DNA from: a virus
DNA: 42,753 bases
Reading direction: 5' to 3' (one strand)
IMG/VR virus record: IMGVR_UViG_3300028829_004742
Coordinates: 1 to 42,753 of that record
The translations under genes were made by a program, and so were the position numbers. Position 1 is the stretch's first letter. Each line of letters begins with the position of its first letter. This document shows positions 9,290-17,013 of this stretch, in pieces. The notes beneath the pieces were generated by a model. That model was given only the letters and a program-made list of their open reading frames with translations. It had not been told where the DNA came from and searched no databases.

Positions 9290-9752
9290 TCTCAGGCTGG
9301 CTTTCAAGCCACACTTTGATGTGTAACGGCAACGGTTTGATGGGGATGCCGTAGGAGTCGCATGCCCATGCCAGGCGTGCGAGTTCGCTTCGGTACCATT
9401 TCAGTCGTGACCCTGGACCGTGGTCCTCGAGTCTTTCGTCGTGGATTCGGAGCAGGTAGTTGATCAAATCAGTGCCGCATGTTTTGTCTACGAGGTGTAG
9501 CCATCGTCCGATGTTTGCACTGTTGTCGATGTACCGGTGGTGGGCTTGGCATAGGGACCAGCCGTTCCATTCGTGGAGTGAGGCGAAAGCGTTCCCTTTC
9601 TTCGGAATGATGTGGGCGCATTGCATGTGGCCCACGCATTCGTGAGGGAGTACGCCGTTGGCTTGACAGCCGTCGTTGTTGGCCCGCACGATGAGGGAGT
9701 GGAGTTGAAGGCAAGCTTTTTTGGCTTGCTTCAAAGTGGGTGCTTTACTCAT
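9276..9752 (-). CDS. HNH endonuclease (158 aa)
   Basis: The central part carries a metal-dependent HNH nuclease signature. C29 and C45 are in zinc-binding positions, His47 follows in CAH (the first catalytic His), then Asn63 in EWNGWSLC, and C68-x2-H71-H72. Such enzymes nick or cut double-stranded DNA. In phages they act in packaging, recombination or host DNA breakdown, or as homing enzymes. This copy is not next to the terminase and sits in the replication operon with ATGA-type coupling to its neighbours, so a replication or recombination role is more likely than packaging. A free-standing homing endonuclease is the alternative. The remaining C-terminal 70 residues are Trp/Arg-rich and without motif. 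Confidence 0.85.
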   Translation of the reverse strand: MSKAPTLKQAKKACLQLHSLIVRANNDGCQANGVLPHECVGHMQCAHIIPKKGNAFASLHEWNGWSLCQAHHRYIDNSANIGRWLHLVDKTCGTDLINYLLRIHDERLEDHGPGSRLKWYRSELARLAWACDSYGIPIKPLPLHIKVWLESQPENADY

Positions 9753-9945
9753 CGTCGTCGCAAATGTTGTCTAAGCATTCGTAGCAGCAGCCGGTGATGA
9801 GTTGTTCTCTGGTGTTGATGTCGACGTCTGGGAGTGCTCGTTGGATGAGTTCGCCTTTCTGCCATGCCTGGTATCCGTCTGTGGGCACTGTGATGGTGAA
9901 CCGTTGGGGGCACCACACGCATTTGTGAATGATCGTTGTGTTCAT
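9745..9945 (-). CDS. Small zinc-binding phage protein (66 aa)
   Basis: This short protein has one CxxC pair at the N-terminus (HKCVWCPQRF) and a C-terminal cluster GCCYECLDNIC, likely forming a single zinc site. The middle reads WQKGELIQRALPD...TREQLITGCC. That layout is common in small phage and conjugative-element proteins of unknown function. Both ends overlap neighbouring genes by a few bases. I cannot assign a function. A structural zinc fold that binds a partner protein or nucleic acid is the reasonable guess. Confidence 0.8.
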   Translation of the reverse strand: MNTTIIHKCVWCPQRFTITVPTDGYQAWQKGELIQRALPDVDINTREQLITGCCYECLDNICDDDE

Positions 9946-10367
9946 AGTTCTTCCATGATGGATGCCACTGTGGATAACAATGTGGAGCCGTGTTCGCAGT
10001 CCAAGATTTTCCCGGCTAACGCTTTGATCAACGCCAACTCGAGGTTGTCCATTCGCAGCCAGCCAGCCAGCCCGTCAGTTGGGGATGGCATGGCTGCTGG
10101 TTCAATGATGTCAGAACACCAGTGGAATTCAAGGCTGATCACTTCGTTCATGAGGTCAAGGATCATTGCCTGTTCAGGGCCTGCCTGAATGCGTCGTACT
10201 GCCTGATGCAGGTTGTCCCATTTGGTGGGGTTGAACACTGTGAGGTTGTCCCAGTTGCCTGTGAACTTTGGGACGGCATCGTTGGGGAGTGTGGTGCCTG
10301 GTGGCTGTTTAATTTTGATTGGTGGTGGTGCTGGTTCGTCACCGAACCCGCCTGAAACGGTAGTCAT
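9942..10367 (-). CDS. Hypothetical protein (141 aa)
   Basis: No family is recognised. The N-terminal 30 residues are Pro-rich and probably disordered (DEPAPPPIKIKQPPG). The rest looks alpha-helical, with an amphipathic helix around AVRRIQAGPEQAMILDLMNEVISLEFHW and a second around NLELALIKALAGKILDCEHG. It lies between the gene for the 108-aa protein and the small zinc protein in a chain of overlapping genes. It is therefore almost certainly co-translated with the primase and helicase operon and may be a replication accessory factor. Confidence 0.75.
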   Translation of the reverse strand: MTTVSGGFGDEPAPPPIKIKQPPGTTLPNDAVPKFTGNWDNLTVFNPTKWDNLHQAVRRIQAGPEQAMILDLMNEVISLEFHWCSDIIEPAAMPSPTDGLAGWLRMDNLELALIKALAGKILDCEHGSTLLSTVASIMEEL

Positions 10368-10690
10368 TCTTCTTCTCCGAAGTTCAGTTCAAGGTTCAAG
10401 TCGATGAGCGGGATGGGTTTGCGTCTGCGTAACGCAGCCCCAATATGGAACAGTTGCAGCATGTTGCCTGCCAACCGTTGCGGCACAATAACGGTTGTTT
10501 CAGCTGCGATCTCAGACATCATCATCTCGAGCACGTCCACCAGTGTCATGTGGTCTTGCTGGATCATGTCTGCGTTGCCTTCAGCAATGTTTGTGAGTGC
10601 TTGAAGGATGTGGGGTTTCGGGTTGTCGTGCAGGATGTTTGTTATCCGCTCGAGCTCCACCATGTATCGGTCTGGTTCTTCTGTGGTCAT
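10364..10690 (-). CDS. Hypothetical helical protein downstream of primase (108 aa)
   Basis: The ATG used here is chosen because a good ribosome-binding site (AGAGGA) lies eight bases before it. An ATG six codons upstream would overlap the primase gene. The protein looks all-helical, with methionine-rich amphipathic helices (VDVLEMMMSEIAAE, LAGNMLQLFHIGAALRRR) and an acidic tail (ELNFGEEE). No motif is recognised. Short acidic C-terminal tails are common in proteins that contact replication partners, but this is only suggestive. Confidence 0.75.
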   Translation of the reverse strand: MTTEEPDRYMVELERITNILHDNPKPHILQALTNIAEGNADMIQQDHMTLVDVLEMMMSEIAAETTVIVPQRLAGNMLQLFHIGAALRRRKPIPLIDLNLELNFGEEE

Positions 10691-10694
10691 TGTC

Positions 10695-11600
10695 TTATCC
10701 TCTTCCATATGCTCTGTCTACTTTCTCTAAAGCCACTTTGAGTGGGTAGGTTTCACGGTCGTCTGTTTGTGTGGACCATACGTCTGACACGATGTCTCGT
10801 GCTTCAGACATGGACAGGTCTTTGCCTCGGCAGTACATGGCGAGGGTGTGGAACACGTTGTCTCGTTCGCCTTTGCGGACGTTTTCGTTGCCGTTGAACA
10901 CACGCCGGATGTGGTACGGGTCAAAGTTACTGTCTGGGTTCCCTCCCCTGCGGGTGGGGCCGTCTTTGTATTGTTTGCGTTCAGGTAGTGGCGGTGGTTG
11001 CCACATGGCTGCGAGTCGTTGGAGTTGTTCGACTGGTGTGCGCAGCTGTAAGGCTTGCGGCACCCAGTCTTGGAACCCGATTGATTGTCCGTTTGTGTCC
11101 CACATGACTTGGCGTTCGGAGTCAATGGTGCAGTCTCTGCCGCTGTTGGGGTATGGGAGTCGGACACAGTTGCCGTACTCGCCTTCCCCGATGAGTTCTT
11201 GTTTCGGGTTCAGTTCGACAGCTTCAATCTGTGACATCTGGTGGACCCAGAGTCCGGCACGCCTGGCGATAGTCCCTGACATCCAGTCATCAGCAAAGAC
11301 CCAGACGTGGAAGCCTTTACTCCTTGATGTCTCCACCCATGCCTGTATCCCGTAGTATTCCCAGGCTTGGGCGTATCGCCAGGCGAGGTCTTCAGCCTCA
11401 CTCGTATCAAAGTCTGAGCATATCCATTTGCATCGGTTGCCGTCACGCAACGGGTAGATGCCGATGGCCCCACGGCTTTCGAGGTGGTTGACAACGAAGT
11501 CGGTGAATCCGTACTCGACCTTGTGTAGGCGTGGCGGGTTGTCCAGAAACACTGCGTCCTCCCGACCCTCGAACAGGTCATAGAATTGTTCAGTCGTCAC
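10695..11600 (-). CDS. AEP-type (TOTE-like) DNA primase / primase-polymerase (301 aa)
   Basis: The protein has the catalytic signs of an archaeo-eukaryotic-type primase. Motif I is C-S-D63-F-D65, holding two metal-binding aspartates. Motif II is S92-R-S-K-G-F-H98. A later element EAVELNPKQ and the GNCVRLPY strand (143-150) match the AEP family used in TOTE conflict systems and many phages and plasmids. The C-terminal third is a helical region (RKGERDNVFHTLAMYCRGKDL) like the PriCT-type domains of replicative primases. It would make primers, possibly also extend them, for the helicase encoded just upstream. GTG is the start and it overlaps the helicase stop. Copy 1 of a repeated 13-base motif (10925-10937) lies within this gene. 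Confidence 0.85.
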   Translation of the reverse strand: MTTEQFYDLFEGREDAVFLDNPPRLHKVEYGFTDFVVNHLESRGAIGIYPLRDGNRCKWICSDFDTSEAEDLAWRYAQAWEYYGIQAWVETSRSKGFHVWVFADDWMSGTIARRAGLWVHQMSQIEAVELNPKQELIGEGEYGNCVRLPYPNSGRDCTIDSERQVMWDTNGQSIGFQDWVPQALQLRTPVEQLQRLAAMWQPPPLPERKQYKDGPTRRGGNPDSNFDPYHIRRVFNGNENVRKGERDNVFHTLAMYCRGKDLSMSEARDIVSDVWSTQTDDRETYPLKVALEKVDRAYGRG

Positions 11601-12567
11601 GTCGTTCCCATTTCTGTCCTACAACACTTCGTAGATCAGCTAGACCTGACAGCACTGTGTCTGCTGCTGTCATTGTCCGCACTAAACCTGTTTCCTTCTC
11701 AATGGCGTACTGTTCCTCGGTGCCTGGCACCCCGTCGTTCATATACTTGTACGACTGTTTGTTCTTCAACAACGCCACATGCATTGTCGGGCAGTGTTCT
11801 TCCTGCGCTTCAACACTGGCGTCAGCTTTAGGGTCGAACACTTGCCTGCGGACACTCGTGATCGTTTCCATCTGAGCGACACCACCATAAGCGACCTTCG
11901 TGATGTCCATCTTGGCGTCGCCTCTGGCAGCGCCACGGTTCGCCTGATGGATGACAACCCACGGGATGCCAGTGTCTTTCGATAGTTCTTTGAACGCTGT
12001 GGCCTTCTGGTCGATAGCGCCAGTCTGATCTTCACCAGTACTGCGGGCTGACCCGAAGTAGTTGAGATAGTCGTAGGCGGCGAGGACAAGTTTTTGTCCG
12101 TAGTACTGTTCTGCTTCAGCGATGTAGGTAACCATGTCGTTACGGCCACGGTTCTCTTCGTCTACTGACAGGTACGGGAACGCTTCTTGCAGAGCGCCGA
12201 TCTTCTTGTTCGCTGACCATGTAACCAGCTGCTCGAAAGGGATTCCGTGTGCGATTGTTATGAGTTTGAATAAGACAGCTTCAGAAGCCTCGTCGGGGGA
12301 GAACACGACCATCGGATGATGGCGGTTCTCCCACAACAAGCGGAGCAGAAGCTGAGTTTTGCCGTGATGACTGAAACCCACAAGCATGTGTAAGCCTTGC
12401 CTGAGTCCTCCCATTAGCGCTCTGTCTAGGGAAGCGAGCCCGAAAGGCACGCCGGGGGATTCGTCTGGGTCTTTTGCGTAGGCGGCAAGGGGCTTGAATA
12501 AGGCCCCTCGTTCTTTCAGAATTTCTGCTTCGTGCCTCGCAAATTGGGCTGCGAGGTCGTCAACCAT
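11590..12567 (-). CDS. DnaB/RecA-fold replicative helicase ATPase (325 aa)
   Basis: A RecA-like P-loop ATPase. Walker A is G64-F-S-H-H-G-K-T71. A strand and acidic end follow (MVVFSPDE, 86-93). Walker B is VLAAYD166YL. A Q/H-type motif comes at about 200 (IPWVVIHQANRG), as in DnaB helicases. The protein is shorter than cellular DnaB (about 450 aa) and lacks the long N-terminal primase-binding domain. Phage versions of this size are usually annotated as DnaB-like helicase. It sits directly before the AEP primase, overlapping it, so the two probably work as one unit at the fork. A RadA/DnaB-like recombinase role is the main alternative. Confidence 0.85.
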   Translation of the reverse strand: MVDDLAAQFARHEAEILKERGALFKPLAAYAKDPDESPGVPFGLASLDRALMGGLRQGLHMLVGFSHHGKTQLLLRLLWENRHHPMVVFSPDEASEAVLFKLITIAHGIPFEQLVTWSANKKIGALQEAFPYLSVDEENRGRNDMVTYIAEAEQYYGQKLVLAAYDYLNYFGSARSTGEDQTGAIDQKATAFKELSKDTGIPWVVIHQANRGAARGDAKMDITKVAYGGVAQMETITSVRRQVFDPKADASVEAQEEHCPTMHVALLKNKQSYKYMNDGVPGTEEQYAIEKETGLVRTMTAADTVLSGLADLRSVVGQKWERRDD

Positions 12568-12568
12568 T

Positions 12569-13294
12569 TTATGCAGTCACTCCGAAAAAGGCGAGGTGAT
12601 TGTCTGGGCATTGGTTGAGCCATAGTGCGTCGGTGTCACGGGTGAGACCGTTCTGTGCGTAGAACGCTGAGGTCTCTTTGATTTTGAAGTCTGGGCCTCG
12701 AGGGTTCTTCTTGTCGACACGGTTGTCGTAGAACGATTGGGCGCTGCCTGCCTGGAGTTCTTGGACGATCATGTCCCACTTCGGGTAGTCGGCTGGCACT
12801 GGCGGCTTGGTCCGTCGCACTCCTGCTGGTGTTGCTGGGGCGGGGGCTGGAGCCATTGGTGCTGGCGCTGCGACTGGTGGCGGTGCGGTGAACGCTGTGC
12901 CTGCTGCTGGGTTTGTGGGCGCTGATGCGACTGTCGTTGCTCCTGGGAACGTTTCCATGATCCGGTTCTCGTGCTGTTCGTATGTGTACGACAGTCCAAG
13001 TTGTTCAAGGGCTGCGCCTTTCACGCCGAGGAACGAGTCTTGGATCATCTTGTCGACGTCTTCTTGCGGGGTGCCTTCCGCTACTTCGAACTCTTCAGTC
13101 ACTGAAGCATGTGCCGGTTCAAATTGGGACACTTGTTTTGTTCGTGAGTAGTGGACGGTGATTTTACGGTTGCTCATTTGGGTATTTCTTTCTCTTGGTT
13201 GTTTATTGAGATCGTTTAGTAATTGGGGGAGTTCTTTAGGGAGGATGGGGCCTGATGGCACGGGGTCTTTGAAGAACTGGTCGGTGTCAGTCAT
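12569..13294 (-). CDS. Probable ssDNA-binding-type accessory protein (241 aa, or 202 aa from an internal start)
   Basis: Two structured ends flank a Pro/Ala-rich linker (roughly residues 137-175, many AP repeats). The first (residues 41-115, ITVHYSRTKQVSQFEP) resembles a widespread phage domain with a YxRT pattern. The end (YDNRVDKKNPRGPDFKIK...ALWLN) resembles a small domain often found with phage ssDNA-binding or replication proteins. The ATG at 13294 overlaps the WhiB stop (ATGACTGA) and suits translational coupling. The internal ATG at 13177 has a clear GAAAG ribosome site and would remove a poorly conserved leader. Position immediately before the helicase supports an SSB-like or loader role. 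This is inference, not a clear family match. Confidence 0.6.
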   Translation of the reverse strand: MTDTDQFFKDPVPSGPILPKELPQLLNDLNKQPRERNTQMSNRKITVHYSRTKQVSQFEPAHASVTEEFEVAEGTPQEDVDKMIQDSFLGVKGAALEQLGLSYTYEQHENRIMETFPGATTVASAPTNPAAGTAFTAPPPVAAPAPMAPAPAPATPAGVRRTKPPVPADYPKWDMIVQELQAGSAQSFYDNRVDKKNPRGPDFKIKETSAFYAQNGLTRDTDALWLNQCPDNHLAFFGVTA

Positions 13295-13532
13295 TGTCGG
13301 AGTAACGTTTCAGGTTTTTTCTGTATCCGGGTTGAAGCCGTTCTCGGTGTGTTAGTCCACCCCAGACGCCTTGTATGTTTCTTTTGTCTGAGTTTGCTTC
13401 AGCTGCGCATTCCTGTTTGACCTGACACAGCTTGCATGTTGCGAGGGCTATCCGTGGTCTTTCCCCTTTGTTGGGAAAAAACAGAGCCGTTTCCATGCCT
13501 TTGCATTTTGCTTTGCTGCGCCAATCATTCAT
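13287..13532 (-). CDS. WhiB-family iron-sulfur transcription regulator (81 aa)
   Basis: It carries the full WhiB signature: C10, then C33-x2-C36-x5-C42, which bind a 4Fe-4S cluster, followed by the G-V-W-G-G turn and a basic C-terminus (RERLQPGYRKNLKR). WhiB proteins bind the primary sigma factor and change promoter choice, sometimes in response to redox. Phage copies such as WhiBTM4 can block host septation and superinfection. The internal ATG is chosen because AAGGA precedes it and it overlaps the preceding stop (ATGAATGA). The family is essentially restricted to Actinomycetota and their phages, so this gene fixes the host phylum. It lies within the replication operon and may switch host or phage transcription at mid infection. 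Confidence 0.93.
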   Translation of the reverse strand: MNDWRSKAKCKGMETALFFPNKGERPRIALATCKLCQVKQECAAEANSDKRNIQGVWGGLTHRERLQPGYRKNLKRYSDND

Positions 13533-14493
13533 CGGGATGGTGTTCCTTTGGTGCAGGTAGGAGACCGGCATCGACTTTGCGTTTCAATTCCACAATGTTG
13601 TTCTGTTCGCCAGGCCAGAAGGATTCTTCGTGTTCACCACGACAGCGGCCGAGAGCGAACTCGGAACACCAGCGGGGTGAGCAGTGCCAGTCGTCAGGAC
13701 CCAGCGGCCACGGGTCGTCTACTCCAAGCTTCAGGATGGTCTTCCCCCATGAAAGCACTTCAGCAAGCATCATGTCCCATTTGCTTGTGGTCAGCTCCAT
13801 TTCGTGTACGAGATGATGGTTGGGGTCACGTGTCGGTTTGTATCCGTCGCCGGTGCGTGGGATGAACCCAAAGTTGAAACGTATTACAGGCATGCCGGTT
13901 TCTAAATGTTTACTGTATGTGTATATAGGGGCCTGGCAATCGTATCTGTCTTTTTTCCATGCATCTTTTTTGTCGAAGCGACCAGTTTTCCAGTCCCATA
14001 TGGTCCCGTTCCCGTCGTAAAAGTCAATTGATCCACGCAGGCGTACTTGGTCGTTGCCTTGTTGGAGGATGAGCACATCGAAGCGTTTTTCGATTTCCCA
14101 TCCCTCAAGGTTGCTTGTGTCAATCCTCGGGAGCATGCCGTTGAACCAGCGGAGGCAGCAGTCTTCCATTTGGGTGACAGCGGTGCTAAGGCTGTCGATC
14201 ATGTGGGGTTTTGTCCAGAGTGTCGGCCATGCGGATTTGAGTAGTTCTGCTTCACGGGTGACTGCTGCTTCGAGGTGTGTCGGGTCGGGCCATGCGCCGT
14301 TGTCTTTGCAGTAGTGCAGGCAGTATTCGATGAACGAGTGGACTCGAGTGCCGATGTGGGCTACGTCTGAGTCGGGGTCGAAGTATTTGCCGGTGAGTTG
14401 TAGTCGTGCCTGTTCTGGGCACATTCTGAGGGTGCCGACATCGCTCTGGTGCAGGTAGAGGGTGCGTCCTTCTCCGTTGTTTATCAGTTTCAA
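13525..14493 (-). CDS. RecB/Cas4-like PD-(D/E)XK exonuclease with cysteine cluster (322 aa)
   Basis: This is a nuclease of the RecB/AddB/Cas4 branch. An N-terminal C25 lies in LRMCPEQARL. A His-containing motif IGTRVH52SF follows, then the core G-S-I-D157 ... W-D167-W-K169, and Q187 in QAPIYTY (the motif after the catalytic Lys). The C-terminal cysteines C271, C276 and C284 with C25 could hold a 4Fe-4S cluster as in Cas4 and AddB, though their spacing is looser than the classical one. The product would trim DNA ends in recombination or concatemer processing. TTG is the start, supported by a strong AGGAG eight bases upstream. It is the first gene of the leftward replication operon, opposite the lysis cassette. 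Confidence 0.85.
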   Translation of the reverse strand: MKLINNGEGRTLYLHQSDVGTLRMCPEQARLQLTGKYFDPDSDVAHIGTRVHSFIEYCLHYCKDNGAWPDPTHLEAAVTREAELLKSAWPTLWTKPHMIDSLSTAVTQMEDCCLRWFNGMLPRIDTSNLEGWEIEKRFDVLILQQGNDQVRLRGSIDFYDGNGTIWDWKTGRFDKKDAWKKDRYDCQAPIYTYSKHLETGMPVIRFNFGFIPRTGDGYKPTRDPNHHLVHEMELTTSKWDMMLAEVLSWGKTILKLGVDDPWPLGPDDWHCSPRWCSEFALGRCRGEHEESFWPGEQNNIVELKRKVDAGLLPAPKEHHPDE

Positions 14494-14607
14494 GCTGTTC
14501 TCCTAACAGGGTGGAAGCAAGTGTTCCACACTTTGGCATGGCTAGTCAATAGCAAAATACTGAAGTAGAGTAACTACAGAGGATTTACTGAAAGGCCCTG
14601 TAACGTC
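14494..14607. promoter_or_regulatory. Divergent control region between replication and lysis operons
   Basis: This 114-base gap separates the leftward nuclease gene from the rightward lysis cassette, so promoters in both directions are expected. The minus strand has TTGACT followed after 18 bases by AACACT, a weak match to a sigma70-type promoter. It contains overlapping inverted repeats GTGGAA-N7-TTCCAC (14511-14529) and AGTGT-N3-ACACT (14520-14532), which look like an operator placed over that promoter. The plus strand is AT-richer near 14550-14580 (TAGTCA, 17 bases, TAGAGT), with a GAAAGG ribosome site before the ATG at 14608. Promoter calls are tentative. Confidence 0.45.
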
Positions 14608-15021
14608 ATGAAGAGTTTGGTTATCAAAAAAATTGCAGTTACCACACTGGTGGTGGCAGCACTTTTTGCTCCATCTTCACCCACAGTAGCGAGTCCGGTG
14701 CCGGAATTTGAAATCGAGGTGGTCCAACCCCTTTCAAGTTACGACAACCCCAGTGCAATTCCCGCATTTCTGCATAGCGCTCCTGCTGCGGCTTGCATTG
14801 TTAACGGCGTCATGTTGTACGGCCATTCATGCCCCGAAATTAAATGGTTTTGCCCCGCCGGTGTCAGCGCCGGAGCCCTCAACAGGTACTCATTTCAAAT
14901 GAGTTACGATCAAGTAATTGCAGGCTTCGGGTCGCTTGATTCCATGTGTGTGGAAGCGGTTTTGATTCCAGGCCCGAATCCACAACTTCCCCCTGCTCCT
15001 ATTGTCACATTTACAGGATAG
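14608..15021 (+). CDS. Secreted four-cysteine protein heading the lysis cassette (137 aa)
   Basis: The N-terminus is a textbook signal peptide: basic MKSLVIKK, hydrophobic core to about residue 22, then a likely AxA-type cleavage near residues 26-30. The mature ~107 residues contain four cysteines (around 63, 75, 82 and 114), which could form two disulfides outside the membrane, and a Pro-rich tail. I recognise no family. It is the first gene of a plus-strand cassette followed after five bases by the holin candidate, so a role in the cell envelope during lysis, or in superinfection exclusion at the cell surface, is plausible. Secreted disulfide proteins are unusual in phages of this size. Confidence 0.75.
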   Translation: MKSLVIKKIAVTTLVVAALFAPSSPTVASPVPEFEIEVVQPLSSYDNPSAIPAFLHSAPAAACIVNGVMLYGHSCPEIKWFCPAGVSAGALNRYSFQMSYDQVIAGFGSLDSMCVEAVLIPGPNPQLPPAPIVTFTG

Positions 15022-15026
15022 AAAAC

Positions 15027-15266
15027 ATGAATACATGGTTTCCCGATTTTAAAAACCCTAAAAACGAAATTATTGTTTTCGGCAATGGCCTAATCGCCAT
15101 TCTGTCTGTCTTGATTCCCGTTTTTACTGCCGCCGATTTTACGACATCCACTGGCGTGATCGCTTTTATCACTGCTGCTATCTCGATTGTCATGCGTCAA
15201 AACGTGTGGTCTGCCGCTTCAGTTGCTGAATTTCAGCCTGAACCTTCAAGCGAGAATCAGTACTGA
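15027..15266 (+). CDS. Holin candidate, two-TM membrane protein (79 aa)
   Basis: The protein is small, with two predicted membrane helices (about residues 14-33, IVFGNGLIAILSVLIPVF, and 42-58, GVIAFITAAISIVM). A short loop separates them and the C-terminus is polar and acidic (AEFQPEPSSENQY). This size and topology match class II/III holins and similar phage membrane proteins of the holin_LLH-like type. An AGGA site precedes the ATG. Its stop overlaps the endolysin start (TGATG), the standard holin-endolysin arrangement. Holin is assigned by topology and context only. Confidence 0.75.
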   Translation: MNTWFPDFKNPKNEIIVFGNGLIAILSVLIPVFTAADFTTSTGVIAFITAAISIVMRQNVWSAASVAEFQPEPSSENQY

Positions 15267-15865
15267 TGGGCAAACAGGAAGTCGTCCAAGCTCAAGAGTT
15301 TGCCACAGCTATAGGCATTCAAGGGCTTAAGGTTAATGGGGTTAACGGTTTTTATACTCGCAGATTTGTTCGCACATTCCAGTCTGCGTTTCAACTCAAT
15401 TCTTACGGGTCTCACCCTTTGAAGGCTGATGGCATTCCTGGCCCGCTAACTATTCAAGCGATGCAGATATGTGAAGAAAACGGTTATCGTCTTTCTTCCA
15501 ATTTCAAGATCACCGAGTTTATGACCAAAGGCAGCCGCAAGGTTTCTTTTTCTAACGAAGTCGTAAAAGTCGATCGTTTGCTTGTCGCTTCTTTGCAGAG
15601 GTTGCGGGAGAATCTGGGGTTTCCCATTGTCATTCTTTCTGCCTATCGAGATCCTCGTCATAATAAACGGGTTGGGGGTGCAAAACGGAGTCAGCACCTA
15701 TTTGGAAAGGCCGTCGACTTGAACCGGCCACGTATTATCCGCAACATTACTGAAGCGGAAGCACGAAACGCCGGTTTTAACGCTGTCGGAATGTTGTCTC
15801 GTTCTAATCCTGATGTCATTCACATGGATGTGAGAGACTCTGTTGTACGGTGGTATTACAGTTGA
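15266..15865 (+). CDS. Endolysin: peptidase M15 (VanY/D-Ala-D-Ala carboxypeptidase type) with N-terminal PG-binding-like domain (199 aa)
   Basis: Residues 1-75 resemble a peptidoglycan-binding 1 repeat (TRRFVRTFQSAF...ADGIPGPLTIQAM). Residues 80-199 are a zinc peptidase of family M15. Zinc ligands are H144 and D151 in S-Q-H-L-F-G-K-A-V-D and H186 in VIHMDVR, with the upstream SAYRDPRHN strand also typical. Such enzymes cut peptide bonds in the peptidoglycan stem or cross-bridge. The order (binding domain first) and the holin immediately upstream make it the endolysin. No signal peptide is present, so export depends on the holin. The stop overlaps the next gene. Confidence 0.92.
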   Translation: MGKQEVVQAQEFATAIGIQGLKVNGVNGFYTRRFVRTFQSAFQLNSYGSHPLKADGIPGPLTIQAMQICEENGYRLSSNFKITEFMTKGSRKVSFSNEVVKVDRLLVASLQRLRENLGFPIVILSAYRDPRHNKRVGGAKRSQHLFGKAVDLNRPRIIRNITEAEARNAGFNAVGMLSRSNPDVIHMDVRDSVVRWYYS

Positions 15866-16209
15866 TTGCCCAGATTGAATCTTCTTTTGATCCGGGCATA
15901 GTTGCAGCGTTGGGTGTAGTTGTCACAATGCTCACTGGAGCTCTTGTTCTGATGGCGAAAACGCTTATTGAGACCAGGCAGGTGAACGCTGCTGTTAACA
16001 ACGTTCCTGAGGGTGGCGAAAGTTTGTTCGCTCAGATTGCCGCCCTTCAAGTTGGAGTTGACCGTCTTTTGAAAGGTGAAGAAGATTTTGTTTCTAAAGG
16101 CTGGCGGAGTCTGCCTGAGGATTTGAATTCTGGCGCAAAACTGACGCAGGCAATTCGTGATCTGCAATCTTTTGACAAGCAAGTCGAAGAAGCTCTTCTC
16201 GATTTTTGA
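15850..16209 (+). CDS. Single-TM membrane protein after endolysin (119 aa; possible second holin or spanin-like role)
   Basis: One strong membrane helix (about residues 17-38, GIVAALGVVVTMLTGALVLMAK) is followed by a soluble, helical, acidic C-terminal domain with heptad-like spacing (LQVGVDRLLKGEEDF, KQVEEALLDF). Start choice is uncertain: GTG at 15850 or TTG at 15862. The latter overlaps the endolysin stop as TTGA and has four fewer residues. Position as the last gene of the lysis cassette suggests a pinholin, antiholin or envelope-disruption protein. No family is recognised. It ends five bases before the convergent exonuclease gene. Confidence 0.75.
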   Translation: MVLQLIAQIESSFDPGIVAALGVVVTMLTGALVLMAKTLIETRQVNAAVNNVPEGGESLFAQIAALQVGVDRLLKGEEDFVSKGWRSLPEDLNSGAKLTQAIRDLQSFDKQVEEALLDF

Positions 16210-16214
16210 GGATT

Positions 16215-16979
16215 TTAGCCCACGTACATTGGGCGGTCTTCTTTTTCCGCTAGACGGGAACGAGAGTAGCTTTTACATTCCTGACACTGATACTGGGCGT
16301 AAACCATTGTGTTAGTTTTACGCGTACCCCGGCGCTGCATGCGCCCCATTTCTCCGCAAACAGGGCAGGATTCCATTCTCCCATCGTTTAGCGTGAGGTT
16401 GCGCTTAGCGTACGGCCGCATCCTTTCCCACAGCACAGGCAGCAGACGTGTGTCCTGCTTGGCGTAGGAGATCATGCGTTTCCAGGCTTTCTTATCACCA
16501 CTCATGCACCCGAGCCAAGTAGAGAATCCGCCTGGGTCTTCTTTTGCTTCCAACCCAAGCTCGTCGGCAAGATTTTTTAGACTGTTGCTTTTGAACCGGA
16601 ACGTTTGCCGGGCCATTTTTAACGTGTCTATTGTCCTGAAATGGGAAGGAGGCTCAAGTCCTGCTTTCACGCCGTAAGCTTTGATCAACGGGATGTCAAA
16701 CCCGTCTATGTTGTGGCCTATTACTATGTCTGCTTCATCCAGCAGATGTAGTGCAGCCTGCACGACATGCGAGTCATCCATTGGGTCGGCTGCATATGCC
16801 TCTGGGAAATCTGTTTGAGCTACACACCGCACCGTTTTTTGCCCATGCCACAGGTACGAGAAGCACAGCATGTAGCCGTGGCGTCCTTCCCCCCGGTAAG
16901 AGATGACGTTGGTCTTCCATGAGGACCAGACGTAGCCCAGGCTGGGGGCAGTTTCAATGTCGAGATACAGTATTTTCAT
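16215..16979 (-). CDS. DEDDy 3'-5' exonuclease with C-terminal zinc ribbon (254 aa)
   Basis: An RNase H-fold exonuclease of the DnaQ/PolB-exo type. Exo I is L-D7-I-E9. Exo II is G-H-N90-x3-F-D95. Exo III is Y172-x3-D176, the DEDDy form used for proofreading. It is free-standing, with no polymerase domain. A zinc ribbon follows (C205-x2-C208 ... C232-x2-C235), suggesting DNA or protein contact. In a phage without its own polymerase it could proofread for the host enzyme, process recombination ends or recycle host DNA. The start ATG follows a bidirectional-looking terminator about 35 bases upstream, so it may have its own promoter. Confidence 0.88.
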   Translation of the reverse strand: MKILYLDIETAPSLGYVWSSWKTNVISYRGEGRHGYMLCFSYLWHGQKTVRCVAQTDFPEAYAADPMDDSHVVQAALHLLDEADIVIGHNIDGFDIPLIKAYGVKAGLEPPSHFRTIDTLKMARQTFRFKSNSLKNLADELGLEAKEDPGGFSTWLGCMSGDKKAWKRMISYAKQDTRLLPVLWERMRPYAKRNLTLNDGRMESCPVCGEMGRMQRRGTRKTNTMVYAQYQCQECKSYSRSRLAEKEDRPMYVG

Positions 16980-17013
16980 AGCTCATTCCCGTTGTCCTGG
17001 AACCAGCATAAAT

